A stretch of 42,582 nucleotides of DNA. Origin: Candidatus Cloacimonadota bacterium. Its GTDB lineage: Bacteria > Cloacimonadota > Cloacimonadia > Cloacimonadales > TCS61. The stretch is from contig JASUTE010000014.1 of NCBI GenBank assembly GCA_030445745.1, positions 1-42,582 of the forward strand. The letters run 5' to 3'. The notes under the pieces are model-generated. The model worked only from the letters and a program-made list of their open reading frames with translations. It made no database searches and was not told the origin of the DNA. Positions 25,954 to 35,184 of this stretch are shown here, one piece after another (the first letter of the stretch is position 1; the number at the start of each line of letters is the position of its first letter). The translations under genes and the position numbers were made by a program.

Positions 25954-27527
25954 TGAGCAACATCATCTACGATGCGATAGTTGTGGGTAGCGGTATTGCC
26001 GGACTTACCGCAGCTATTTATCTGCGAGATGCTGATAAAAAAGTTTTAGTTTTAACCAAAACTGAAGATATTAGCGAAACTAACACCTATCATGCCCAAG
26101 GCGGCATTATAGCTTGGAAAAAAGGAGACACACCCCAAACTTTGAAAGAAGATATTCTCCAAGCTGGAAACCACTACAATAACTTACGGGCAGTAAATAA
26201 ATTCGTGAATTTTGGACCAAAATTGGTATTCGATTTTCTAATTGATAAATTAGGCATCGATTTCAACCGCGATAATCATGGTTCCTACGACTACACCGAA
26301 GAGGCAGCTCATTCGCAAAGACGCATTTTACACTACCAGGATCATACAGGAGATAAAATCGAGTTTTCTCTTCTTGAATTTTGCCAGAAAAATAATATTG
26401 AAATACGCAACAATTACACAGCTATCGATTTAATAACAAATAATCATCACTCTACCGATACTCAAGAACTCTATCGGCAGCGCCAAACTATGGGAATATA
26501 TGCTTTAAACAACCAGACTGGAGAGGTAGAGAAAATTCTTTCCAGAAATGTGATTTTAGCTACTGGCGGCATTGGTAATATCTACCAGTACACTTCCAAT
26601 CCAGCAGCTGCAACCGGCGATGGCATGAGTATGGCACATCGCGCTGGTGTAGAAATAATCAATGCCGAATTCATTCAGTTCCATCCAACTTTACTGTTTC
26701 ATAAAGATATAAAACGATTTTTAATTTCAGAATCGATGCGGGGCGAAGGTGCAAAACTAATCGATCATGATGGCAATGAGTTTATGCATAAATATTCCCC
26801 TCTAAAGGAATTAGCTCCACGTGATGTGGTAGCTAGAGCCATCTATACCGAAATGAACAAACAAGGTAAGGAATATATGCTGCTGGATATTGCTTCTCAT
26901 TATCAAGGCGACACACCTTTACCAAAACGTTTTTCCAAAATCTATGAAACTTGTCTACGCGGCGGTATCGATATCACCAAAGAACCTATTCCAATAGTGC
27001 CAGCAGCACACTATTTTTGTGGTGGAATAAAAGTAGATTTAAAAGGTAGGACCTCATTGCATCATCTGTACGCCATCGGCGAGGTTAGCTGTACCGGTTT
27101 GCATGGTTCCAATCGGCTAGCTTCCTCTTCCCTATTAGAAGGGTTACTTTGGGCCAAGCTGGCTGCTGAAGATATCATTTCCCAAAAAAATATGGTAACA
27201 CCAGATCGCTTTGCCACAATTCCTGAATGGCAACAACCTAACTATAATGAAGAATTCGATCCAGTTCTGCTCCACCAAGATTGGAAATTGATTCAGATGG
27301 TGATGTGGAACTATGCTGGCATAATTCGCAATAATAAAGGCCTTATGCGAGCTACAGCTGATTTAAATTATCTCTATCATAGAATTTTAAAATTTTATAA
27401 AAGCGCTAAACTAAGCCGCGATATTATCGAACTACGCAATGCTGTGGTTAATGCCTCTATCATAGTAAATGCCGCTATTCACAATAGGCACTCTATTGGA
27501 TGTCATTATTTGGAAAATAGAAAATAG
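25953..27527 (+). CDS. nadB: L-aspartate oxidase
   Basis: This flavoenzyme oxidises L-aspartate to iminoaspartate, feeding NadA. The 524-residue protein has the FAD-binding GSGIAGLTAAIYL near residues 11-23, the HAQGGI motif, ATGGIGNIYQYTSNP, and EFIQFHPT. It also has MRGEGAKL, PAAHYFCGGI, and GLHGSNRLASSSLLEG at the FAD site. The C-terminal helical domain carries the RHSIGCHY ending. In anaerobes fumarate can serve as acceptor for this family. It closes the nadC-nadA-nadB unit; no clear terminator follows. Confidence 0.97.
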   Translation: MSNIIYDAIVVGSGIAGLTAAIYLRDADKKVLVLTKTEDISETNTYHAQGGIIAWKKGDTPQTLKEDILQAGNHYNNLRAVNKFVNFGPKLVFDFLIDKLGIDFNRDNHGSYDYTEEAAHSQRRILHYQDHTGDKIEFSLLEFCQKNNIEIRNNYTAIDLITNNHHSTDTQELYRQRQTMGIYALNNQTGEVEKILSRNVILATGGIGNIYQYTSNPAAATGDGMSMAHRAGVEIINAEFIQFHPTLLFHKDIKRFLISESMRGEGAKLIDHDGNEFMHKYSPLKELAPRDVVARAIYTEMNKQGKEYMLLDIASHYQGDTPLPKRFSKIYETCLRGGIDITKEPIPIVPAAHYFCGGIKVDLKGRTSLHHLYAIGEVSCTGLHGSNRLASSSLLEGLLWAKLAAEDIISQKNMVTPDRFATIPEWQQPNYNEEFDPVLLHQDWKLIQMVMWNYAGIIRNNKGLMRATADLNYLYHRILKFYKSAKLSRDIIELRNAVVNASIIVNAAIHNRHSIGCHYLENRK

Positions 27528-27629
27528 CGGGAAATCAGTAACAAAAAAAAATGAAAATGCCCCAATTTGCCAAATTTAGATGAGCATATTACCAATTTAC
27601 AGACCTAAAATTTGCAAAAAAATAGCAAA

Positions 27630-28850
27630 ATGAAAATTTTACATGTACTAGCTCAACAACCTGGCAGAACTGGCAGTGGAGTATTCTTGAACTCGCTCCT
27701 TACTCATGCAGCAGGAAATAAGCAAGCTTTAATCGCTGGCGTTCCCAAAGATAGACAAATATCACATCCCAACCTAAACCAGAAAAACATCTTTCCTGTT
27801 TATTTTGAAACCCCGCAACTACCATTTCCTGTAGTAGGAATGAGCGACCAGATGCCCTATAACAGTACCCGTTATAGTGATTTGGATGATGAAATGCTGG
27901 CCAGGTGGAAAAGTGCTTTCTTAGAACAACTTTATATTGCTATGGAAAAATTTAAACCAGACATAGTTTTATGCCATCATCTATGGCTACTTACTTCACT
28001 TTGCAAGCAAACTTATCCTAAACTTCCTATGCTCGCTTTTTGCCATGGTACTGGTTTAAGGCAACTGAATAAATTAACGAACTACCGTCAATTCGTAGTC
28101 CATGGCTGCCAAAAATTGGAGAGAATATTTGCACTTAGCCACTTCCAAAAAGAACAAATTATTCTTCACTATCAATATCCATCCGATAAAATTGTAGTTT
28201 TGGGAAGCGGATATAATTTAGACTTATTTTACCCACCCTTAAAGCAAAGAAAGGGTAAAACCACGAAGTTAGTTTATTGTGGAAAATTAGCTGCTGCTAA
28301 AGGTGTTTTTTCTTTATTACAAGCTTTCCAAAAGTTAGATAAAAACCTATTTGAATTACACCTGGTAGGTTCCGGAACTGGCCAAGAAGCCAATCAAATA
28401 CGCCAAATTGCTAAATCTACAAAAAATGTTTACCTGCACGGGGTAGTAAGCCAGAAAAAGTTGGGCGATATCTTTCGCTGTTGCGATATTTTTGTGTTAC
28501 CTTCCTTCTACGAAGGCCTGTCACTGGTTATTTTGGAAGCGATGGCTTGCGGGTTGCCAGTGGTGGTGAGCAGATTACCTGGCCTGCAGGAATGGCTGGG
28601 TAAAAATTTATGCAACTCCGAAAATATAAAGTTCGTTCCTCTGCCCCGCTTGGAAAATGTGGATAAACCAGTAGCAGCGGATCTACCTGAATATGAGAAT
28701 AATCTGGCCAAAGCGATTAAAGAAGTTGCAAATATTCAACTCAGTTCGCATTTCACCGATTTCATTCAAGATAAGAGCTGGCATAATATTTACCAAAAAG
28801 CCGAGATGGTAATGAAAGCTGTTTTGGAAAAATCAGAAAAACATCTTTAA
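27630..28850 (+). CDS. GT4-family glycosyltransferase
   Basis: The 406-residue product has the two Rossmann-like halves of GT-B enzymes. The N-terminal half begins MKILHVLAQQPGRTGSG with FLNSLL. The C-terminal half has LVYCGKLAAAKG (about residues 216-227), LVGSGTG, VYLHGVVSQKKL, and the donor-site motif SFYEGLSLVILEAMACG with the two Glu residues of the EX7E pattern. It probably adds a sugar in lipopolysaccharide, exopolysaccharide or another glycan. The ATG at 27630 is chosen over a TTG at 27612 because the family start aligns there; the ribosome binding site is weak. A 102-base gap separates it from nadB. Confidence 0.9.
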   Translation: MKILHVLAQQPGRTGSGVFLNSLLTHAAGNKQALIAGVPKDRQISHPNLNQKNIFPVYFETPQLPFPVVGMSDQMPYNSTRYSDLDDEMLARWKSAFLEQLYIAMEKFKPDIVLCHHLWLLTSLCKQTYPKLPMLAFCHGTGLRQLNKLTNYRQFVVHGCQKLERIFALSHFQKEQIILHYQYPSDKIVVLGSGYNLDLFYPPLKQRKGKTTKLVYCGKLAAAKGVFSLLQAFQKLDKNLFELHLVGSGTGQEANQIRQIAKSTKNVYLHGVVSQKKLGDIFRCCDIFVLPSFYEGLSLVILEAMACGLPVVVSRLPGLQEWLGKNLCNSENIKFVPLPRLENVDKPVAADLPEYENNLAKAIKEVANIQLSSHFTDFIQDKSWHNIYQKAEMVMKAVLEKSEKHL

Positions 28851-28958
28851 CTTTTTCCAAACTACAAAATTAGCAAAATTTGACTTATTTTTTCTAGGTT
28901 AAGATTAATTTTTTATTTGACACAAGTGGACGAAATTTTGTTCTGTCCTTGCACTCGT

Positions 28959-29034
28959 GGCGGGATAGCTCAGACGGTAGAGCAGAGGCCTGAAAAGCCT
29001 TGTGTCCCCAGTTCGATTCTGGGTCCTGCCACCA
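28959..29034 (+). tRNA. tRNA-Phe (GAA)
   Basis: A 76-base cloverleaf with encoded CCA. Acceptor arms GGCGGGA and TCCTGCC pair with one G-T wobble. The D-arm is GCTC/GAGC, and the anticodon stem GAGGC/GCCTT carries loop CTGAAAA with anticodon GAA at 28992-28994. The T-arm is CCCAG/CTGGG with loop TTCGATT, and the discriminator base is A. A short T-run follows the CCA. Confidence 0.97.
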
Positions 29035-29109
29035 TTTTTGTATCTATAATTCTTACCTACCGGCTTGACATATTTCTTGTAACCTATTTAAAAGCATCAG
29101 GAATAAATT

Positions 29110-30648
29110 ATGAAATTAATTAAAAATATTCTGGTACCTGTAGCAGCTAATATCGATTTACAGAGGGAAATTGCTAAAAAGCTGACAATTTCTACCACCA
29201 GCATTACTAATTTGCAAATTTTACGCCGTTCGCTAGATGCCCGCCACAGAAATAGATTGAAATACAACTTCACTGCTATTGCCAATCTTCCTCGCCTAAC
29301 TCACCCAGATGTTTTAGACTACAAACTGCCTACTGCATATTTACAAGAAGTTAACTTCTGTGCCGATAAACATCCCTATATTATTGGTGCTGGCCCAGCA
29401 GGACTTTTTGCAGCACTTGCCTTAACGGAGAAAGGTTATCAACCATATATTTTTGAAAGGGGCCAAACAATAGCCGAGCGCAGCAAAAAGGTAGATTTAT
29501 TTTGGCAAACTGGCCAACTTGACCCTGAAAGTAATGTTCAATTTGGCGAGGGTGGCGCTGGCACTTTTTCAGACGGTAAACTCACCTCACGCAATCGTGA
29601 TTTTTACACAAACCAGGTATTTGCCCTATTTATCAAATTTGGTGCTTCTGCTGACATAAAAATAGATGCTAAACCACACCTAGGCACTGATAAACTTAAA
29701 TTTATCATCACTAATATCAGGAAATATTTGGAACAACAAGGTTGTCGCTTTTTCTGGAACCACAAACTAGATAAAATAATAGTTAAAAATGGAAAATTAA
29801 TCAGCATAACCATCAACGGAGAACCACATCAGCCTGCCTGTGCAATTTTGGCACTGGGTAATGCTGCCCGCGATACCTTTTCCCTCCTAAAGAACCAATT
29901 GATAATGCTTCCCAAACCTTTTGCTGTTGGTGTACGCATTGAACATACACAGGAATACATTAATGCCACTTTTTATGAAAACAAAACAAACTTTACTCTT
30001 ACTGGGCCAGCCACTTATCGCTTAACTGCCAAGCATCAAAACCGCGGAATTTACAGCTTTTGTATGTGCCCAGGTGGCCAGATTATAGCAGCTGCCAGCC
30101 AACCAAACACAGCGGTAACAAATGGTATGAGTTATAGCAGCCGTGATGGCAAGATGGCTAATAGTGCCCTGGTGGTAAATGTAGCGCCCCCAGACTTTGG
30201 TTCCTCTGCTTTGGATGGCGTGCAATTCCAAAAACATTTGGAAAAAACCGCTTTTAACCCAGATCTACCCTATTTTGCACCTGCGCAGTTAGCCTCTGAT
30301 TTTCTGAATAATAAAACTTCTAAAACTTTGAATTCCAGTTACCGTCCAGGTACCTACTCCAGAAATTTGCAGGAATTATTTCCTGAATACATAAACCAGG
30401 CACTGAAAACTGCGCTAAATAAATTTGCTAAGTGTTATCCTGGATTTGTCCAGAAGGGTAAATTACTTGCTCCGGAAACTAGAACCTCCTGCCCCCTCAG
30501 AATCCTGCGCCAAAAAGACAATTTTGCCTGCCAAGGTATTAAAAATTTATTTGCCATAGGCGAAGGTAGCGGTTATGCCGGGGGTATTATAAGTAGTGCA
30601 GCCGATGGCTACAAACTGGGCAGTACCTTTAGTACAAAAAATAATTGA
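29110..30648 (+). CDS. FAD-dependent dehydrogenase (COG2509-like)
   Basis: The 512-residue cytoplasmic flavoprotein has an N-terminal region of about 90 residues of the kind seen in this uncharacterised family. Then comes the FAD-binding GAGPAGLFAALALTEKG near residues 93-109, with ERG at the end of the second strand. NVQFGEGGAGTFSDGKLTSR (about 141-160), an ALGNAARDTF strand-loop, CMCPGGQI and the C-terminal AIGEGSGYAGGIISSAADG, which contacts FAD, complete it. The substrate is unknown. It stands between the tRNA and the regulator gene, with 75 and 54 bases on its two sides. Confidence 0.88.
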   Translation: MKLIKNILVPVAANIDLQREIAKKLTISTTSITNLQILRRSLDARHRNRLKYNFTAIANLPRLTHPDVLDYKLPTAYLQEVNFCADKHPYIIGAGPAGLFAALALTEKGYQPYIFERGQTIAERSKKVDLFWQTGQLDPESNVQFGEGGAGTFSDGKLTSRNRDFYTNQVFALFIKFGASADIKIDAKPHLGTDKLKFIITNIRKYLEQQGCRFFWNHKLDKIIVKNGKLISITINGEPHQPACAILALGNAARDTFSLLKNQLIMLPKPFAVGVRIEHTQEYINATFYENKTNFTLTGPATYRLTAKHQNRGIYSFCMCPGGQIIAAASQPNTAVTNGMSYSSRDGKMANSALVVNVAPPDFGSSALDGVQFQKHLEKTAFNPDLPYFAPAQLASDFLNNKTSKTLNSSYRPGTYSRNLQELFPEYINQALKTALNKFAKCYPGFVQKGKLLAPETRTSCPLRILRQKDNFACQGIKNLFAIGEGSGYAGGIISSAADGYKLGSTFSTKNN

Positions 30649-30702
30649 CAAATCCGGCATTTCTGATTTGTTGCCCCAAAATTAACAACAGATTGGAGAA
30701 GC

Positions 30703-31533
30703 ATGGAAGAATATCTTGATAAGTTGGTAAAATCTGGTTTAACAGAAAATGAGGCTAAGGTTTATTGCTGTCTTTTGCAGAAGCAGTTATTCACAGCTAC
30801 CGAAATTTCTCGTTGTGCTTCAGTGAATCGCTCCCGGATCTATTCTGTGTTAGATTCCCTGCAAAAAAAAGGGTTATGCATAGAAAAATTGGGCAAAGTG
30901 CGTAAATTTGAAGCAGTAAACCCCGAGGTAGCTTTCGATAAACTAATTCAGCAACAAAACGCTAAAATTAATATGCTGAAAGACCTTTCCAAAACCCTAT
31001 CACCAGTCTACAATTCTCAGATGCAAAACTCTTCTCCTCTCGATTTTATCGAAGTTTATGGAACAGCCCCCAGTATTATAAAAAAACATCACTCATTGGA
31101 GCTGGCAGCCCAAGATTGCGTACTTTCTTTTTGCAAAGCACCTTATGCTATGAACCGTGATGAAGTCAAAATCCACGATTCGCAATGGCAAAGTATGCAA
31201 AAAGGTGTAACTTTTAAATCGATATACGAAGTGGAACCAGAAAACAAAGAATTCTTTGCTTATCGCATGCAGAAATATGTAGAGGGAGGAGAATATATTA
31301 AAGTGGCCTATCATCTTCCCATAAAATTACACATTTTCGATAATAATACCGTAATGTTCTCGATGATAAATAACCTGTCAGATTCCAAAAACCAATTAAC
31401 TTATATGGTTGTGGAACACAAAGACCTGGCCGAAGCTTTGGTTACTACTTTCTATACATATTGGGAAAATGCCATAACCGTGGCTGAGTTCAGAGAGAGG
31501 GAAAATATTAAGGAACGAAACTTGCACAAGTAG
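30703..31533 (+). CDS. TrmB-family transcriptional regulator
   Basis: The 276-residue product has an N-terminal winged helix (about residues 1-75): LVKSGLTENEAKVYCCLL, TATEISRCASVNRSRIYSVLDSLQKKGL, then the wing. This is the typical TrmB/sugar-regulator layout. A coiled linker (about 80-100) joins a phospholipase-D-like C-terminal domain (about 105-270) of the kind that in some members binds sugars. Four Cys lie in the N-terminal half and two close to position 140. It is directly upstream (31 bases) of the dsbD cluster on the same strand, so it is a candidate regulator of that cluster, by position only. Confidence 0.85.
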   Translation: MEEYLDKLVKSGLTENEAKVYCCLLQKQLFTATEISRCASVNRSRIYSVLDSLQKKGLCIEKLGKVRKFEAVNPEVAFDKLIQQQNAKINMLKDLSKTLSPVYNSQMQNSSPLDFIEVYGTAPSIIKKHHSLELAAQDCVLSFCKAPYAMNRDEVKIHDSQWQSMQKGVTFKSIYEVEPENKEFFAYRMQKYVEGGEYIKVAYHLPIKLHIFDNNTVMFSMINNLSDSKNQLTYMVVEHKDLAEALVTTFYTYWENAITVAEFRERENIKERNLHK

Positions 31534-31564
31534 TTGCTAATATCAAATATGCGAGGTAAAAGAG

Positions 31565-33244
31565 ATGGTTAAAAAGTATTTTGTGATAGCATTCCTAATA
31601 CTAATGGTATTTGTACCACAAATATTTGCTGAAGAAAGAGAGACTGTGACCGCTCGAGTTGAAGATGGCAAGATTCTGGTAACATATTCCATTCCAGAAG
31701 GTTATCATCAAACACTTCAGGAAGATTATTTCTATATTGATGTAGAACCATACCCCGGATTACAATTTTCAGATACAATTTATCCGGAAGGTCACCTCGA
31801 TGCTGACGGCAACACTGAATACAAAGGTAACACCACTCTGGTTAAAAAGTTTACAGTTACCGGTGGATTTGAACCTGGTCAGATAACAATTTATGCTGGC
31901 TATCAGTTTTGTGAAGATAGCGGAGCCTGTTTATTTCCAGAAGAAAAAGAGATAAACCTTGCTATAGATGAAACAGCGCTACCGGCTGCTGAACCAAAAC
32001 CAGCGACCAGTTTTCCCAAAACTTTACAATACTTATTAATGGCTTTTTTAGGTGGAATTATTCTGAACGTGATGCCCTGTGTGCTGCCTGTACTTTCTAT
32101 TAAAGCGATGAGCTTGGTAAAGCAAAGTCAGCAAGATAGAAAGCATATATTCCAAGGCAGTATGGCCTATACTCTGGGAATTTTATTCTCTTTTATAGTT
32201 CTAGCAGCTATTATTATAATTTTAAAAACAACTGGCGAAAGTGTGGGTTGGGGCTTCCAATTCCAAAGTCCCGGATTTGTGATGGCACTACTCATAGTTA
32301 TTTTCGTGTTCGCACTCTCACTCTTTGATGTTTTTATAATTCGAGCACCCGGCATGCAAGTAGCCACTAAAGCTTCCAGCAAAGGTGGGCTTACCGGATC
32401 ATTTCTTAGTGGAATCTTTGCCGTATTGCTTGCTACACCTTGCACTGCCCCACTTTTGGGCGCAGCCTTGGGTTTTGCTTTCTCGCAACCACCACTTATG
32501 ATCTTAGCTATATTCCTACTTATCGGCCTGGGTTTAGCATTTCCGTTTATTATTATAGGAATTTGGCCTAAAGCTATTAGAATCATCCCCAAACCAGGTG
32601 AATGGATGAACATATTTAAAGAGGTTATGGGCTTCTTATTACTCGCAACAGCTTTCTATTTAATACGCTCACTCTACTTTTTGGTTGGAGGAAAAGAGCT
32701 GCTCTCGGTTCTGGTATATCTGCTTATTTTGGCTTTTGCTGCTTGGATTTACGGTCGTTTTGCCAAGCCAGAGTTTAGTAAAACCAAGCAATGGATAGCT
32801 ACTATCTTGGCAATTGTTATAGCTGTAGGTGGAGGATTTTTAACCTTAGATTTTTCGGAAGAAAACATTACAGCCAGTTTGGAAGAAGAATCACATCTAC
32901 GCCCCGGTTGGGAAAAATTCTCACCCGAATTGTTGCAAAAGTATCGAGAAGCTGGGCAACCTGTATTCATAGATTTTGGGGCTGAATGGTGTTTAACCTG
33001 TAAAACCAATGAAACAACTGTTCTTTTCACCGAAGATATCGAAACCGCTTTCCAAGAAAAGGGGATAAAACTTTTAAAAGGTGATAATACCAAGAAAAAT
33101 CCAGTTATAGGTGAATGGCTCTCCCGATTTAACCGTGCTGGCGTTCCCTTGTATATTTTTTATCTACCAGGACAAGAAGAACCGATTGTTCTTCCCGAGT
33201 TAATTACCAAAGATATGATCTATAATATTTTAGAAAAATTATAA
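31565..33244 (+). CDS. dsbD: thiol:disulfide interchange protein DsbD
   Basis: This inner-membrane reductant conduit takes electrons from cytoplasmic thioredoxin to periplasmic thiol proteins. The 559-residue protein has a signal peptide (about 1-22). An N-terminal periplasmic domain carries Cys116 and Cys122. Eight hydrophobic helices (about 152-430) hold the paired Cys172 (NVMPCVLP) and Cys293 (LATPCTAP). A C-terminal thioredoxin domain has WCLTC (Cys476, Cys479). All six functional cysteines expected for DsbD are present. It heads the redox cluster, 12 bases before the CxxC lipoprotein. Likely acceptors are the TlpA-like, lipoprotein and Omp28-like thioredoxins downstream. Confidence 0.95.
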   Translation: MVKKYFVIAFLILMVFVPQIFAEERETVTARVEDGKILVTYSIPEGYHQTLQEDYFYIDVEPYPGLQFSDTIYPEGHLDADGNTEYKGNTTLVKKFTVTGGFEPGQITIYAGYQFCEDSGACLFPEEKEINLAIDETALPAAEPKPATSFPKTLQYLLMAFLGGIILNVMPCVLPVLSIKAMSLVKQSQQDRKHIFQGSMAYTLGILFSFIVLAAIIIILKTTGESVGWGFQFQSPGFVMALLIVIFVFALSLFDVFIIRAPGMQVATKASSKGGLTGSFLSGIFAVLLATPCTAPLLGAALGFAFSQPPLMILAIFLLIGLGLAFPFIIIGIWPKAIRIIPKPGEWMNIFKEVMGFLLLATAFYLIRSLYFLVGGKELLSVLVYLLILAFAAWIYGRFAKPEFSKTKQWIATILAIVIAVGGGFLTLDFSEENITASLEEESHLRPGWEKFSPELLQKYREAGQPVFIDFGAEWCLTCKTNETTVLFTEDIETAFQEKGIKLLKGDNTKKNPVIGEWLSRFNRAGVPLYIFYLPGQEEPIVLPELITKDMIYNILEKL

Positions 33245-33256
33245 ATGGAGTAGAGA

Positions 33257-34657
33257 ATGAGAAAGTTATTGCTGTTTTTTATCGTAACCTTGCTGTTAAT
33301 GATTGGTTGCGACAGATTCGACAACACTTTTGAATCTGATGACACTAATGAACCGGAAGAGATTAGTTTGGCAGAATACTTTGTAAACTTTAATGATAGC
33401 TTACAGATAATTGAAACTGATAATTTAGAACCCATTATGGCATTTTACCCTGCCAATTACCTGAATAGTGGCAGCACTTCCGAAACTGTACTCGAGTTTT
33501 ATACAGATTTACTAAACACTGGGTACAATAATATTTCCGCCACTCTATTGGCAAACTCTAACCACAAAGTGCAATGGCAGCTTTTAGCAACCGATGCTGC
33601 CGATAAGGCAGTAGTAGATTCCACAATCGTGGATGTGGTTAATTCCACCAATACTGCTTTTATCGGAAATCAATCGCTGGTTAGTTTTGCGGACTACGTT
33701 AGCAACTTTAGCAATACCCTGAGAACTGCACTTGTTTCCAATAATATTAATTTAGTTATGTCCTATTACGCTGAAGAATACAATAACAATGGCATGGACA
33801 AAGCAGCCATGCGTATTTACTACAATTCACTGGCAGCCGTTACCACTTCCAACCTGCTGGTAACAGTTAACTATGCCAAACCTTACGAAAATGAATTTTC
33901 CTATTGGATCTACGATGAAGACGGCGTAATTAATGCCAATAATATCGATTATGCTGAAGCAGTTCCAGATAGTTTTCTTATCACTGGTTCGCAGATAGGT
34001 GGCGAAAACAACAATACCCAAAAAGTATTGGTAGAGCTAGGAACTGGCATCTGGTGTTCCAACTGCCCCTATGCTGAAGCTGCTTTACATATTTTAAAAG
34101 AAGAACTCGGCGACCAATTCTATTATATTGAATACCATATAAACGATGTGCTGCAAGTTGACGGCAACCTGGAAATCTTAAGTTACTACGGCGATACTAC
34201 TCTACCAATAGCTAAATTCCAGGGACAAACTACGCTTTCCCATAACCAGGAAGCTACCGTGGATTATTACCGCAATGCTTTGAATATTTACCTAGCACAG
34301 GAAGCAAAAGCATTTTTAACAAATCAGAGTGTTAGCATGAGCGAAGATATTCTTACCGGAGAAGTAGATATTAGCTTGGAAGACATAGAAACAACTAATC
34401 TTTTCCTAAAATACTCTTTGGTAGAAAAAGAATCGGATAAAACTAATTTTGCCGGCGAAAACTGCTTACAGGTAGTTTTGGCAAATGGTTCTATGAGTTT
34501 GGAAAACGCTGACTTGACCCAGCCAGTAACCTACAACTTAGATCTGCCCGCTTACCTGCCGGAAGACATCGTGCTCTACCTATGGTTACAAACTTTAGAT
34601 GAACCCTATGATGAAGAGACTTGCAAAGTGCATAATATAATAGAAGTTAATTTATAA
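33257..34657 (+). CDS. lipoprotein with duplicated N-terminal domain and CxxC thioredoxin-like domain
   Basis: The 466-residue product has a lipoprotein signal with MIGC (Cys18). Residues about 36-115 and 140-230 are two divergent copies of one domain, each built around a FxNxL start, a long helix, PANY/AEEY and a second helix (EFYTDLL/IYYNSL). From about residue 255 an Omp28-like thioredoxin-fold domain follows, with WCSNC (Cys267, Cys270), LHILKEELG and a likely cis-Pro in TTLPIAKF. It is probably anchored in the periplasm-facing leaflet or on the outer membrane. A GGAG site precedes the ATG. It lies between dsbD and the TlpA-like gene. The duplicated domain was not recognised. Confidence 0.75.
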   Translation: MRKLLLFFIVTLLLMIGCDRFDNTFESDDTNEPEEISLAEYFVNFNDSLQIIETDNLEPIMAFYPANYLNSGSTSETVLEFYTDLLNTGYNNISATLLANSNHKVQWQLLATDAADKAVVDSTIVDVVNSTNTAFIGNQSLVSFADYVSNFSNTLRTALVSNNINLVMSYYAEEYNNNGMDKAAMRIYYNSLAAVTTSNLLVTVNYAKPYENEFSYWIYDEDGVINANNIDYAEAVPDSFLITGSQIGGENNNTQKVLVELGTGIWCSNCPYAEAALHILKEELGDQFYYIEYHINDVLQVDGNLEILSYYGDTTLPIAKFQGQTTLSHNQEATVDYYRNALNIYLAQEAKAFLTNQSVSMSEDILTGEVDISLEDIETTNLFLKYSLVEKESDKTNFAGENCLQVVLANGSMSLENADLTQPVTYNLDLPAYLPEDIVLYLWLQTLDEPYDEETCKVHNIIEVNL

Positions 34658-34668
34658 AGGAGTTTAGG

Positions 34669-35184
34669 ATGAAAAAAATATTGATAGTTTTAGCCCTAGT
34701 AATGGCAGTAAGTTTATTTGCAGAAGATGTCTTTCCTAATTTTAGTTTGGAAAATATAAAAGGCGACAAAATAGATTTGGAAGATTATCTGGTTGATGGC
34801 GAATTGGTGATTATAGATTTTTGGGCTACTTGGTGTAAACCTTGCATGAAAGAACTGCCGGAGCTGGATAAAATAGATAAAGAATACGACAAAGTAACCG
34901 TTATTGCCATCTCTAGCGACCGTCCTCGCCATGTAAACAAAGTAAAACGTGTCATACGTTCCAAAAATTTCGGGTTCATAACCCTATTGGACTCCGATAA
35001 AAAGTTACAACGCGAACTTAACCTAAAAACTGTACCACGTACCATAATTATTGACAGCCAGCGCCAGATCCTATACGATCACTCAGGTTTCAAAATTGGT
35101 GATGAAGTTGAATTGAAGAAAAAATTAGATTCATTCCTGCAACCACAAACCGAAAAAGAGATACAGCAGGAGACAGAACTATGA
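34669..35184 (+). CDS. TlpA/ResA-like periplasmic thioredoxin
   Basis: The 171-residue product has a signal peptide (about 1-18) and a thioredoxin domain. PNFSLENIKGDKIDLEDYL leads to VIIDFWATWCKPC (Cys56, Cys59), then ELPELDKI and the cis-Pro in LKTVPRTIIID. It is expected to reduce disulfides in periplasmic partners with electrons from DsbD. A GGAG site precedes the ATG. Its stop overlaps the next gene by four bases (ATGA). Confidence 0.93.
   Translation: MKKILIVLALVMAVSLFAEDVFPNFSLENIKGDKIDLEDYLVDGELVIIDFWATWCKPCMKELPELDKIDKEYDKVTVIAISSDRPRHVNKVKRVIRSKNFGFITLLDSDKKLQRELNLKTVPRTIIIDSQRQILYDHSGFKIGDEVELKKKLDSFLQPQTEKEIQQETEL

Noticed and set aside
29035-29109. Possible integration site at the tRNA-Phe 3' end
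   Set aside because: No integrase and no duplicated tRNA 3' segment in the window.
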